A stretch of DNA of 64,000 bases, taken from positions 1 through 64,000 of the forward strand of contig QHZD01000028.1 of the NCBI GenBank assembly GCA_003225315.1, given 5' to 3'. Positions within the stretch are counted from its first letter, which is position 1. Each line of letters starts with the position of its first letter. Both the position numbers and the translations under genes were made by a program. This DNA comes from Acidobacteriota bacterium (GTDB lineage Bacteria > Acidobacteriota > Terriglobia > Acidiferrales > UBA7541). Below are positions 1 to 7,925 of this stretch, piece by piece. A model generated the notes under the pieces. The model had not been told where the DNA came from. It did no database searches and saw only the letters and a list, made by a program, of their open reading frames with translations.

Positions 1-1864
1 CTTCGTTGTAATCGACGGTGGGGGATTCCTCCGGCGGCGGCGTGTAGCCATCGACGACGATGGGCGCGGTGGCAGAGCTGACGTAGCTGAGTGGAGTCAT
101 TTTTGCGAAGGCGGCGGACTCCACGCCCGGGAGCGACCGGACGCGCTCGCGTAGGGCGTCCTGAAAGGTCTGCGCGCGCGCGGGAGTGTAGCCGGCGGAG
201 ACCAGGTCGATGGCGGTGTCCAGTACGCCGCGGGTGTTAAAGCCAGGGCTGGCGTTGCGGACCTTCAGCAAGCTTTGCATCAGCAGACCTGTGCCAACGA
301 GCAAAACAAAGCTGAGCGAGACTTGCACCAGCACCAAGCCGGAGCGCACCCAGGCGCGGCCGCGACCCCCGACGACTCCGGTAGATTCCATTTTCATGGA
401 CTGCGCGAGGTCGATCTTTCTCGTTTGCAGCGCGGGCACCAGGCCCATCAGCAGCGTGGTGGCGAGGCAGACGGCGACGCTGAGCGCGAGCACGCGCCAA
501 TCGATTTCGCCAGGGAGATGCATCTGCACGCCGCCGCGCGCGGGGAAGAGCAGGACGAGCGCGTGGCGGCACCAGTACGCGACCAAAAGGCCGCCGGCGG
601 CTCCGAACAGGGAGAGCGCCAGGCCCTCGGTGAGAAGCTGCTTTAACAAACGGCCGCGACCGGCGCCGATGGCGAGACGAACGGTCATTTCATGGCGCCG
701 CGCGAACGACCGGACGAGGAGCAAATTGCCGACATTCGCGCAAGCAATAAGCAAAACAAAAACGACGACCGCGAGCATGATTTCCAACGTGGGGAGCAGG
801 GTGGCGGCGTTGTTGAACGGCGTCTGCCACAGTGGCCAGAATCGAATAGCGCGGCCGCGATTGGTGGCGGGATAGTCGGCCTCGAGGCGGCCTGAGATTG
901 CCGCGAATTCCTGCTGGGCCTGCTGCTGGGTTACACCGGGCTTGAGCCGCGCGTAGGCTTCGATCCAGCGCGCGCCGCGATCTTCGAGCTTGTAGCCGCC
1001 GGACTCGAAGATGTCCTCCATGGAGGCGGGCACCCAGAAGTTCATGCTCCAGCCGACGAAGGTGCCGTAGAAGCCCTCGCGGGCGACGCCTACGATGGTG
1101 TGCATGACGCCGTTAAGGCGCTGCGTCCTGCCGACGATTTGCGGATCGCCACGGAAGCGACCTTGCCAGAGCTGATAGCTGATGACGGCGACGGGATGCG
1201 CGCTTTGCCCAATGTCCTCGCCCGGCAAAAAGCCGCGGCCGAGAATCGGGTGCACGCCGATGGCGTCGAAGTAGTTGGCGGAGACGATGCTGCCGGTGGT
1301 GCGCTCGGCGCGATCGCCGATGCTGAGCGTGGTGCCGGTGATTTTGCTGACGAAGACCGTTTCGCAGAGCGTGCAGCTTCGCTGGAGGTCCTGGAAATCG
1401 GGCCAGGAAAGCGAGGTGCCCAGGGGTTCGTCGCGTGAGGTGCCGCCGATGGCGACGAGCCGCTCCTGATGCGCGACGGCGGGATAGGGACGGAAGAGGA
1501 TGCCTTCGATCCAACTGAAGACCGCGGCGTTGGCGCCGATACCTAAAGTCAGGCAAAGGATCGCAAGGATGGAAAAGCCCGGACTGCGCCGGAGCATGCG
1601 GAGCCCGAAGCGGAGGTCCTGTAGAGTGGTCTCGATCATGGGCAGTCCTCGCTGGTCGCGGTAGATTTCCTTGGTTTGCTCGACGCCACCAAAACTGCGT
1701 AACGCTTCGCGGCGGGCATCCGCGGGAGACATGCCTTTGCGCACGTTGAGTTCGATGGCCATCTCCAGATGCGAACGCAGTTCGTCGTCTAAGTCCTTTT
1801 CGAGACGACGGCGGCGGAAGAGCGCGGCGATGCGATGGAGCAACGCGCCGAAGCCTTCGCGCAT
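1..1864 (-). CDS. ADOP-type ABC transporter permease (MacB/FtsX family), C-terminus truncated by window edge
   Basis: Reverse-strand translation from ATG at 1864: MREGFGALLHRIAALFRRRRLEKDLDDELRSHLEMAIELNVRKGMSPADARREALRSFGGVEQTKEIYRDQRG..., then MacB_PCD/FtsX-like segments; open through position 1. Confidence 0.92.
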   Translation of the reverse strand, partial: MREGFGALLHRIAALFRRRRLEKDLDDELRSHLEMAIELNVRKGMSPADARREALRSFGGVEQTKEIYRDQRGLPMIETTLQDLRFGLRMLRRSPGFSILAILCLTLGIGANAAVFSWIEGILFRPYPAVAHQERLVAIGGTSRDEPLGTSLSWPDFQDLQRSCTLCETVFVSKITGTTLSIGDRAERTTGSIVSANYFDAIGVHPILGRGFLPGEDIGQSAHPVAVISYQLWQGRFRGDPQIVGRTQRLNGVMHTIVGVAREGFYGTFVGWSMNFWVPASMEDIFESGGYKLEDRGARWIEAYARLKPGVTQQQAQQEFAAISGRLEADYPATNRGRAIRFWPLWQTPFNNAATLLPTLEIMLAVVVFVLLIACANVGNLLLVRSFARRHEMTVRLAIGAGRGRLLKQLLTEGLALSLFGAAGGLLVAYWCRHALVLLFPARGGVQMHLPGEIDWRVLALSVAVCLATTLLMGLVPALQTRKIDLAQSMKMESTGVVGGRGRAWVRSGLVLVQVSLSFVLLVGTGLLMQSLLKVRNASPGFNTRGVLDTAIDLVSAGYTPARAQTFQDALRERVRSLPGVESAAFAKMTPLSYVSSATAPIVVDGYTPPPEESPTVDYNE

Positions 1865-1900
1865 AACTTGGGCACTCCTTAGCGCCAGGAGAAACCTGCG

Positions 1901-1966
1901 TTCCTTTAGACGGTCAACAGGAGAAAGGGCGAGCGTAGCACATTCCTTTTGGCCGTCAACAGGTGA
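1901..1966. promoter_or_regulatory. Two 24-bp direct repeats (TTCCTTTAGACGGTCAACAGGAGA / TTCCTTTTGGCCGTCAACAGGTGA), candidate tandem operator/promoter
   Basis: 20 of 24 positions match, 42 bp apart, in the divergent intergenic region; minus-strand reading carries TTGAC -35-like cores. Confidence 0.5.
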
Positions 1967-2043
1967 TTTGCAGGAGTCGGGGTTGCGCCAAGAATCGTGG
2001 CGTAACCTTTCCGGCGTTAGCCAGTTATATTCGTAGAGCCAAG

Positions 2044-2658
2044 ATGGCCACACGACGACCGGCACGGAAGCGCATGCGGCCCAAGGGCGTTCCGCCTCAG
2101 AAGGCGGGCCCAACCAGGCAGGATGCTGAGGGTGTGCTCGTGGAGGCAGCGCAGAACGACCCGGCGAAGTTTGATGCACTTTATGAAATGCATTTCGAGC
2201 GCGTGTATGCGTTTGTGGCAAGCCGAGTGAGGGACCGGGCAAGCTCGGAAGATGTGACGTCAGAAGTGTTTCACAAGGCGCTGGCCAACTTGCCGAGTTA
2301 TGAATGGCGCGGAGTTCCATTTGTGGCTTGGCTGCTGCGAATTGCGGCGAACGCCATCGTCGATCACGCCAAACGCGCCGCGCGGGAGTCCCCTGCCCCG
2401 GACGATCCGCCGGAACCGGCGAACGATCCTGTTGTGCGAGCCTCCGAGATGCGCGCCATCGAGCATCGCGCGCAATTGTTCCGGCTGGTAGGGCAGCTTC
2501 CGGCGCTTCAGAAACAAGTGGTGCACGAGCGATTCGTGGAACAACGAAGCATAAAGGAAATTGCGCAGCGGCTCGGGAAGACGGAAGGAGCTGTAAAACA
2601 ATTGCAATTGCGCGCGGTGCAGAATTTGCGGGCGCAGATGGAGGGCAGCCATGCCTAA
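2044..2658 (+). CDS. ECF-type RNA polymerase sigma-70 factor
   Basis: ORF 1963..2658, likely start ATG 2044; FDALYEMHFERVYAFVASRVRDRASSEDVTSEVFHKAL (region 2) and LPALQKQVVHERFVEQRSIKEIAQRLGKTEGAVKQLQLRAVQNLR (region 4). Confidence 0.93.
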   Translation: MATRRPARKRMRPKGVPPQKAGPTRQDAEGVLVEAAQNDPAKFDALYEMHFERVYAFVASRVRDRASSEDVTSEVFHKALANLPSYEWRGVPFVAWLLRIAANAIVDHAKRAARESPAPDDPPEPANDPVVRASEMRAIEHRAQLFRLVGQLPALQKQVVHERFVEQRSIKEIAQRLGKTEGAVKQLQLRAVQNLRAQMEGSHA

Positions 2659-3667
2659 GCGCCCCCTCGCCTTGCAATTGGATGAAGTAGTGCAGGCGAT
2701 GCTCGTATCACTGCAGCCACGCCCGGAGAAAGCGCCGGACCGGCAGTTGGCTTCGCTCGTGCGCGTGGCCCGGGAGTTGCGCGACCTGCCGCGCGAAGAG
2801 TTTCGAGCAGCGTTAAAATCCGATCTGCAAAGGAGAGCATCCATGAGCGAGAGCACAGCGGCAGCAAAAGTTGGGTCAAGAGAGGAACAAGCGAGAGCCG
2901 TTCATTACATGCGCCCGGGATTGAAGTCGATCACTCCGTACATCATCGTTCGGGGCGCAGCACAGTTCATCGAGTTCCTGAAAACTTCGTTTGAAGCTAC
3001 AGAACGAATAAGAGTGCCGGCACCAGATGGATCGATCATGCATGCGGAAGTGGCCATCGGCAACGGAGCTATCGAAGTAAGCGACGGAAGCGAAGCGTAT
3101 CCGGCAGCCCCCCAGGCGATTCATCTGTATGTGGATGACCCTGACGCCGCGTACGCGCGTACGTTGCAAGGCGGGGCCACCTCTTTCTACGCCCCGACCG
3201 ACGATCATCCTTCCGGCGACCGCTGGGGCGCCGTCAAAGATCCCTTCGGCAATCACTGGTACATTGCCAAGCCTCGCGGATGGACCCCCGGGCCGGAAGG
3301 ACTTCAGTCGGTGCAGCCATACTTGCACTTGCGCGAGGCACACAAAATGATTCCATTTTTGGAGGCGGCTTTTGGCGCCGAGGACCTGGGCACTCACAAA
3401 TCACCTGAGGGTCTGGTCCTGCACGCCACGATTCGAATCGGAAACGCGACTCTCGAAATTGACGAAGCGCGCGGAGAAAACCAGCCGATGCCCTGTCACC
3501 TGCATATTTACGTGCCGGATACGGATGCGGTTTATGCGCAAGCGTTGCGCGCGGGAGCAACTTCGATTGATGCGCCACGCAACGCGCCCTATGGCGATCG
3601 CGCCGCGGGAGTGAAAGACGCGTGGGGAAATAGCTGGTTTATCGCGACGTATTTGGGAAACAAGTAA
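2651..3667 (+). CDS. Two-domain VOC/glyoxalase-like (PhnB-type) protein with short N-terminal extension
   Basis: SITPYIIVRGAAQFIEFLKTSFEATERIR... and SVQPYLHLREAHKMIPFLEAAFGAEDLG...; start overlaps sigma gene by 8 bp. Confidence 0.88.
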   Translation: MPKRPLALQLDEVVQAMLVSLQPRPEKAPDRQLASLVRVARELRDLPREEFRAALKSDLQRRASMSESTAAAKVGSREEQARAVHYMRPGLKSITPYIIVRGAAQFIEFLKTSFEATERIRVPAPDGSIMHAEVAIGNGAIEVSDGSEAYPAAPQAIHLYVDDPDAAYARTLQGGATSFYAPTDDHPSGDRWGAVKDPFGNHWYIAKPRGWTPGPEGLQSVQPYLHLREAHKMIPFLEAAFGAEDLGTHKSPEGLVLHATIRIGNATLEIDEARGENQPMPCHLHIYVPDTDAVYAQALRAGATSIDAPRNAPYGDRAAGVKDAWGNSWFIATYLGNK

Positions 3668-3743
3668 GGGAGTGAAAGAAAGAGAGGCGGAGCGCCACGA
3701 ACAAGAACAAGCGAAGCGCGGGCGCACCCCGGTGTGACGGCCG

Positions 3744-4271
3744 CTAGGGGAGTTGAAGAGGAAGAAAGCGGAGGGGGAGCCACTTTTGCGGGTGCAGGAG
3801 GGCCAGGAGATTCTTTCCTTCTTGCGCCGGAAGGATCATGTAGTGAAGCGGATTGTCGGGCAAATCGGGGTTCGCCGGACAGAGTATAGTTACGACGCCC
3901 ACGCGTCCAGTGGCGCAACGGAAAGCGAACGCAGCCACAATATCCTCGCCGGGGTTCCGGTCGCGGAAACCTAAAAGCTCCCGCCACAGATATTGGCGGA
4001 GTAAACCATAGAATTGCTTCAAGCGCGCGGGAGTCTGCCCGCCTTTCTCTATTGCCAGCGTGGCAAGAAGGGCATAGACATGATCGCGGTAGCCGCCGTC
4101 GCAAATCGGGCAGCCGTCGAGGATGCGGCGCAGTTCCCGCGCAATGACGCTGTGAGAAGCGGTTTCGGCGTCCGCGGCCGCGCCGCTTATCTGCAGTTCA
4201 GATTCCTGGTCCAGAGATCGACGCAGTGATTCCCAGTGACCGCGATCGTCATCGGGAATTAGCACTTTCAT
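3744..4271 (-). CDS. Hypothetical protein
   Basis: ORF 3744..4319, plausible start MKVLIPDDDRGHWESLRRSLD at 4271; no confident family. Confidence 0.55.
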   Translation of the reverse strand: MKVLIPDDDRGHWESLRRSLDQESELQISGAAADAETASHSVIARELRRILDGCPICDGGYRDHVYALLATLAIEKGGQTPARLKQFYGLLRQYLWRELLGFRDRNPGEDIVAAFAFRCATGRVGVVTILCPANPDLPDNPLHYMILPAQEGKNLLALLHPQKWLPLRFLPLQLP

Positions 4272-4417
4272 GGCAATAGGGGCATGGGCTCGGGCACAGG
4301 CTCGGTCAGAAAGTTGCAAAACGCAATCCGCACATCTGTGTAATTCAAGCGGTTAAAGTCTGCAATTTTTGTGTTAGTAAAAACCCGATAGGGCGCCTCT
4401 CAAACGAATGAAGCGCG

Positions 4418-4843
4418 TCAGGCGGCGGATTCGGAGCGGAAGACGCGCTGAAAACGCGGGCCCGTGAACTGGACACCAACGAGTTTCTCTCTTCCAGATT
4501 CGGAATCGCAAACATGAACCACGCGGCCGTGAGTGGCGAAATCTGTCTCGTTCATTCTGGCGCCCGCAAAACGATTTCCGTTTGCGGGTCCACCAGCCCG
4601 CTCGGGCTGTGCGCGGCGCGCCCCGTATTGCGAAAGAGGAATGCGGATTTCGAGATCGGAGCCGATAGCGACGTCGAAACGCGTGACGAAGGCGGCGCCG
4701 TTGCGGCAGAGATTTTCGCTGGAAGTATCTTCTTCGAAGGCGAAGCCGTGGGCGTCGCGGCCACGAACTTTCAGCGGCAGGCGGACGGAGATTCTACGTT
4801 CCGAGCGTTGCTTCGAAACGGTCGTGCTCGCGAGCGGGACCAT
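4418..4843 (-). CDS. PilZ-like domain protein
   Basis: ERRISVRLPLKVRGRDAHGFAFEEDTSSENLCRNGAAFVTRFDVAIGSDLEIRIPLSQ resembles PilZ; ORF may start at 4882, inside dusB either way. Confidence 0.7.
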   Translation of the reverse strand: MVPLASTTVSKQRSERRISVRLPLKVRGRDAHGFAFEEDTSSENLCRNGAAFVTRFDVAIGSDLEIRIPLSQYGARRAQPERAGGPANGNRFAGARMNETDFATHGRVVHVCDSESGREKLVGVQFTGPRFQRVFRSESAA

Positions 4844-5945
4844 GGGCTGGGTCCTCGATTCTGGTGACCGCAGCGCGGTCAACGTTTCTGGTGACCGCTA
4901 AACGGTCGACCCTCTCATCGACGCGGCCCTCGTTTGTGGCGACCGCGGAGCGGTCATCTTTTTCGGCGGCCGTAGGACGGCCATCGAAAAAGCGTTCCAC
5001 ACTTTCGAGGACTTCGCCGGGCGTTCGCGCCGCATGTACAATCCGACGAAGCTCGCTGCCGTTCCCCACGCCATGAGTGAACCAGCATGCGAACTGCTTC
5101 ATTTTGCCTACCCCATCGGGCAGGTTGGCAGCATTAATTTGCTTATAGTAGCCCATCAGTAAACGGTAGCGGATTTCGTCGTTGGGGATGTCGTAGCGGC
5201 CAGTCTCGGCGAATTGCTGCATCTGGGAAAAAATCCACGGGTTGGTGGCGGCGCCGCGGCCGATCATGACGGCGTCGCAGCCGGTTTCGCGCACCATTCG
5301 AACGGCGTCTTCGGGCTTGTTGATGTCACCGTTGCCAATCACGGGAATCTTCACGGCTTGTTTGACGGCGGCGATGATGCTCCAGTCGGCGGCGCCGGTG
5401 TAGCCTTGCGCGCGCGTACGCGGATGGACGGCGACGGCTTCGACGCCGATGCTCTCCGCCATTTTCGCGACGTCCACCGCAACAATGGAGTTTTCGTCCC
5501 AGCCGGCGCGAAGCTTGATAGTCAGCGGAATTTTGACGGCGGCGCGGACGGTCTTGAAAATATCTTCGAGCAGCGGGAGATCGCGCAGCAGACCGGAACC
5601 GCCGCACTTGACGACTTTTTTCGCCGGACAACCGAGATTGATGTCCACCGCGTCGTAGCCCAGGTCTTCGACCATTTTTGCGGCTTCCGCCATGACGGCG
5701 GGATTAGCGCCGAAAAGTTGCGCCGTGATGGGATGCTCGTCTTCCTGGAAATAGAGATAGCGCAGAGTTTTTTTCGCGCTGCGCGTGATTCCGTCGGAGC
5801 TGGTGAACTCCGTCATGAGCAAGCCGCAGCCGCCGAGGCCGCGAATGACGCGACGAAAGAGTGTGTCCGTCACCCCGGCCATGGGGGCAAGAACCGCGGC
5901 GGGGAGGATGGTCAAATCGCGAATTTGGAAGCTCGCCGGAATCAT
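4794..5945 (-). CDS. dusB: tRNA-dihydrouridine synthase DusB
   Basis: LAPMAGVTDTLFRRVIRGLGGCGLLMTEFTSSDGI...INLGCPAKKVVKCGGSGLLRD...IPVIGNGDINKPEDAVRMVRETGCDAVMIGRGA. Confidence 0.97.
   Translation of the reverse strand: MIPASFQIRDLTILPAAVLAPMAGVTDTLFRRVIRGLGGCGLLMTEFTSSDGITRSAKKTLRYLYFQEDEHPITAQLFGANPAVMAEAAKMVEDLGYDAVDINLGCPAKKVVKCGGSGLLRDLPLLEDIFKTVRAAVKIPLTIKLRAGWDENSIVAVDVAKMAESIGVEAVAVHPRTRAQGYTGAADWSIIAAVKQAVKIPVIGNGDINKPEDAVRMVRETGCDAVMIGRGAATNPWIFSQMQQFAETGRYDIPNDEIRYRLLMGYYKQINAANLPDGVGKMKQFACWFTHGVGNGSELRRIVHAARTPGEVLESVERFFDGRPTAAEKDDRSAVATNEGRVDERVDRLAVTRNVDRAAVTRIEDPAHGPAREHDRFEATLGT
4865..4982. repeat. Four short palindromes (GACCGC-n3-GCGGTC type) inside the dusB 3' end
   Basis: TGACCGCagcGCGGTCA 4865-4881; GACCGctaaaCGGTC 4893-4907; GACCGCggaGCGGTC 4941-4955; GGCCGTaggACGGCC 4968-4982. 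Confidence 0.9.
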
Positions 5946-6038
5946 ACGTTCAGTTTAGGCTGGTGAGCGCGGTGTAGCAAGATGGTGGGCAATTTGTGTT
6001 CAGTGACTTAGCTACACAGAATTTCGTGAAAATAGGGC

Positions 6039-6066
6039 TTGCAAAGGGTTTTAGTTCTGGTATAAT
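6039..6066 (+). promoter_or_regulatory. Near-consensus sigma70-type promoter (TTGCAA-16-TATAAT)
   Basis: TTGCAA 6039-6044, 16-bp spacer, TATAAT 6061-6066. Confidence 0.65.
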
Positions 6067-6072
6067 GACTTT

Positions 6073-6116
6073 GGGTGAAACTGCGGGTCGACCACAGTTT
6101 CGCCCTTTTTCTTTTT
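6073..6116 (+). terminator. Intrinsic terminator or small structured RNA directly after the promoter at 6039-6066
   Basis: GGGTGAAACTG / CAGTTTCGCCC 11-bp stem (one G-T wobble) followed by TTTTTCTTTTT. Confidence 0.65.
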
Positions 6117-6175
6117 GCGCCGCATTCACCTCCGGGCTCGTCGCTGTTTTGCCTTTCCATGTCGGGTTGTTAGAC

Positions 6176-6556
6176 TTACCGGGACTGGCTCCGTCGCAGG
6201 CTCCACAGTCCGCGCGCCGAGAGGATGAAGGTGAAGCCCCCGAGCCCGCCGAGCGCCCAGAGTGTCCAGACGAAGAAGAAGCCGCCGGTGGACTTGGCGA
6301 TCTCGCCGTAATGCGCCCCCCTCATGTGGATGACGGGCATGCCTGCCGCGAACAACCCGACGAGCAGCATGATGACGTACCCCGATCGCCGTTCGGCGAG
6401 CACCAGCGTCCCGTACAGCAACACCACGAGAACGGCCAACGCAATGTTTGAGGGCTCGGCCTTCGATATCCCACGGACGATGTCGTCCGTAATGTGAAGC
6501 GTCAGAAAGAGGATCGAGAGCAGAGACGTGATGGTTAACACAACGTTGTGTTTCAT
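6176..6556 (-). CDS. Small multi-TM membrane protein
   Basis: ORF 6176..6676, likely start MKHNVVLTITSLLSILFLTLHITDDIVRG; several hydrophobic segments. Confidence 0.65.
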   Translation of the reverse strand: MKHNVVLTITSLLSILFLTLHITDDIVRGISKAEPSNIALAVLVVLLYGTLVLAERRSGYVIMLLVGLFAAGMPVIHMRGAHYGEIAKSTGGFFFVWTLWALGGLGGFTFILSARGLWSLRRSQSR

Positions 6557-6641
6557 TTTGATGTTCTCCTTGCCAAGCCTCGGTAGAGGCGATGTTCTCA
6601 TGGCGCGCGTCGCAGTGTTCATCGCCAGATCGACGCTGTTG

Positions 6642-6824
6642 CTACATCGCTGTAGCCGTGGCGTCACCGGATACAATGAGACTTCCGCCGATGAATCCCT
6701 GGGCGAATCCGCACGCCAGAATGGTGATCAGCAGAAGACGCCAACCAGCCTGGCCTTCGTCTTCGGCGACGTTTCCTCCAGTCGCTCCACCATTGCAGTT
6801 GAAATCATATCTCTTCCTTCTCAT
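6642..6824 (-). CDS. Small single-TM protein
   Basis: MRRKRYDFNCNGGATGGNVAEDEGQAGWRLLLITILACGFAQGFIGGSLIVSGDATATAM; overlaps the end of the Xre gene. Confidence 0.4.
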   Translation of the reverse strand: MRRKRYDFNCNGGATGGNVAEDEGQAGWRLLLITILACGFAQGFIGGSLIVSGDATATAM

Positions 6825-7029
6825 GTGTGTGTCTGAACTCCAATAGGTCACCTGGCTGGCACTCCATTGCCTCGCAGATGGCCTCGAGCGTCGAGAATCG
6901 GACCGCGCGAGCCTTTCCGGTTTTCAGGATCGACAGGTTGGCGAGCGTGATTCCGATTCTCTCGGACAGCTCCGTGAGCGTCATTCGACGCTCGTGAAGC
7001 ATCTCGTCCACCTTCACGATGATCGGCAT
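6805..7029 (-). CDS. Xre/Cro-CI type (YozG-like) HTH regulator
   Basis: MPIIVKVDEMLHERRMTLTELSERIGITLANLSILKTGKARAVRFSTLEAICEAMECQPGDLLEF. Confidence 0.9.
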   Translation of the reverse strand: MPIIVKVDEMLHERRMTLTELSERIGITLANLSILKTGKARAVRFSTLEAICEAMECQPGDLLEFRHTHEKEEI

Positions 7030-7031
7030 GG

Positions 7032-7556
7032 TCAGACCGTGCCTTCGAGATCTTCACGCATGCGTGCGCCCTGCTCGAAGACCCGCGCCAACACGAAGAG
7101 CAGCAGCACCGTGAGCCATCGCGTCAGCGAAAGGCCCGAGCTGATGTTGAGCGGCGCGGCGGCCGTCGATACGCCCGCAGCAATTGCTCCAACGGTGAAA
7201 TGCATCAACTCAAGGCCGAGGATCGCCCAGGCGATCGTCTTCAGGCGAACGGCATTCGCCACAACGAAGGGGTTCCCGACGCTGACTGTCTCGACGATGG
7301 TCAGCAGCCGACTCAGAATGAGGTGCACAATGGGAACCGAACAGATGCCGATGACCATGATCAGGCGCATACCCATGAACAACATCGAATTGCCAGGCGC
7401 GGGCCGTGCACCAAGTGCTCTCATGACCCACGATTCGGCAATCAGGCTGGCTATCAGCAACGCCAGGATTAGCGCGCCCATGAACAAGTTCAGCTTGATC
7501 AGTACGCGGAGGACTCTCCGCGACAGCGCCAGAGTGTCAGGGTACGATTTGGTCAT
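7032..7556 (-). CDS. DUF2975-like membrane protein
   Basis: Four-TM-like protein immediately upstream of a YozG-type HTH gene, the usual DUF2975/HTH pairing. Confidence 0.75.
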   Translation of the reverse strand: MTKSYPDTLALSRRVLRVLIKLNLFMGALILALLIASLIAESWVMRALGARPAPGNSMLFMGMRLIMVIGICSVPIVHLILSRLLTIVETVSVGNPFVVANAVRLKTIAWAILGLELMHFTVGAIAAGVSTAAAPLNISSGLSLTRWLTVLLLFVLARVFEQGARMREDLEGTV

Positions 7557-7925
7557 GAGACCGTCTCCTTGCTTTTGAAAGAGAGTCGCAACGCTTTATT
7601 GAATAACGATAACCTAAATATCGTTTATCGTCAAGCTGTATATTGATAGTCGATATGCCGGCAGCCAATCAGGCCAGGCGTGGCCTTGTCTCCGCCACCG
7701 GGAAGAATTCCACTTCTTCGATAACCGCGTTTACCAGGATGTGAGTATTGCCCTTACTAGAACTGGCTGTATCGAGTCTTGGTCCTATTTCTTGCCTGTG
7801 AACTCTTAACTTTCGATCGAAGAGCCCGGCCCTGTCGGGACGCGGTCGGGTGCTGAGTCTCTGTCTCTTCCCTTGCCCATGAACTGTTAGCTGTCGACTA
7901 CAAAATCCCAACTCTGGATCGAACC

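Noticed and set aside
237-1556. Short ORFs on both strands in the first 1.6 kb
   Set aside because: They lie in alternative frames of the truncated ADOP permease, which reads open from 1864 to the window edge.
4865-4982. Possible CRISPR-like array
   Set aside because: The repeated units are short palindromes in coding sequence with no constant-length unique spacers and no cas genes nearby.
7669-7911. 80-aa minus-strand ORF before the HNH gene
   Set aside because: No recognisable motif; region has imperfect internal duplication (CTTGCC..TGAACT.TTA.CT.TCGA) and looks non-coding.
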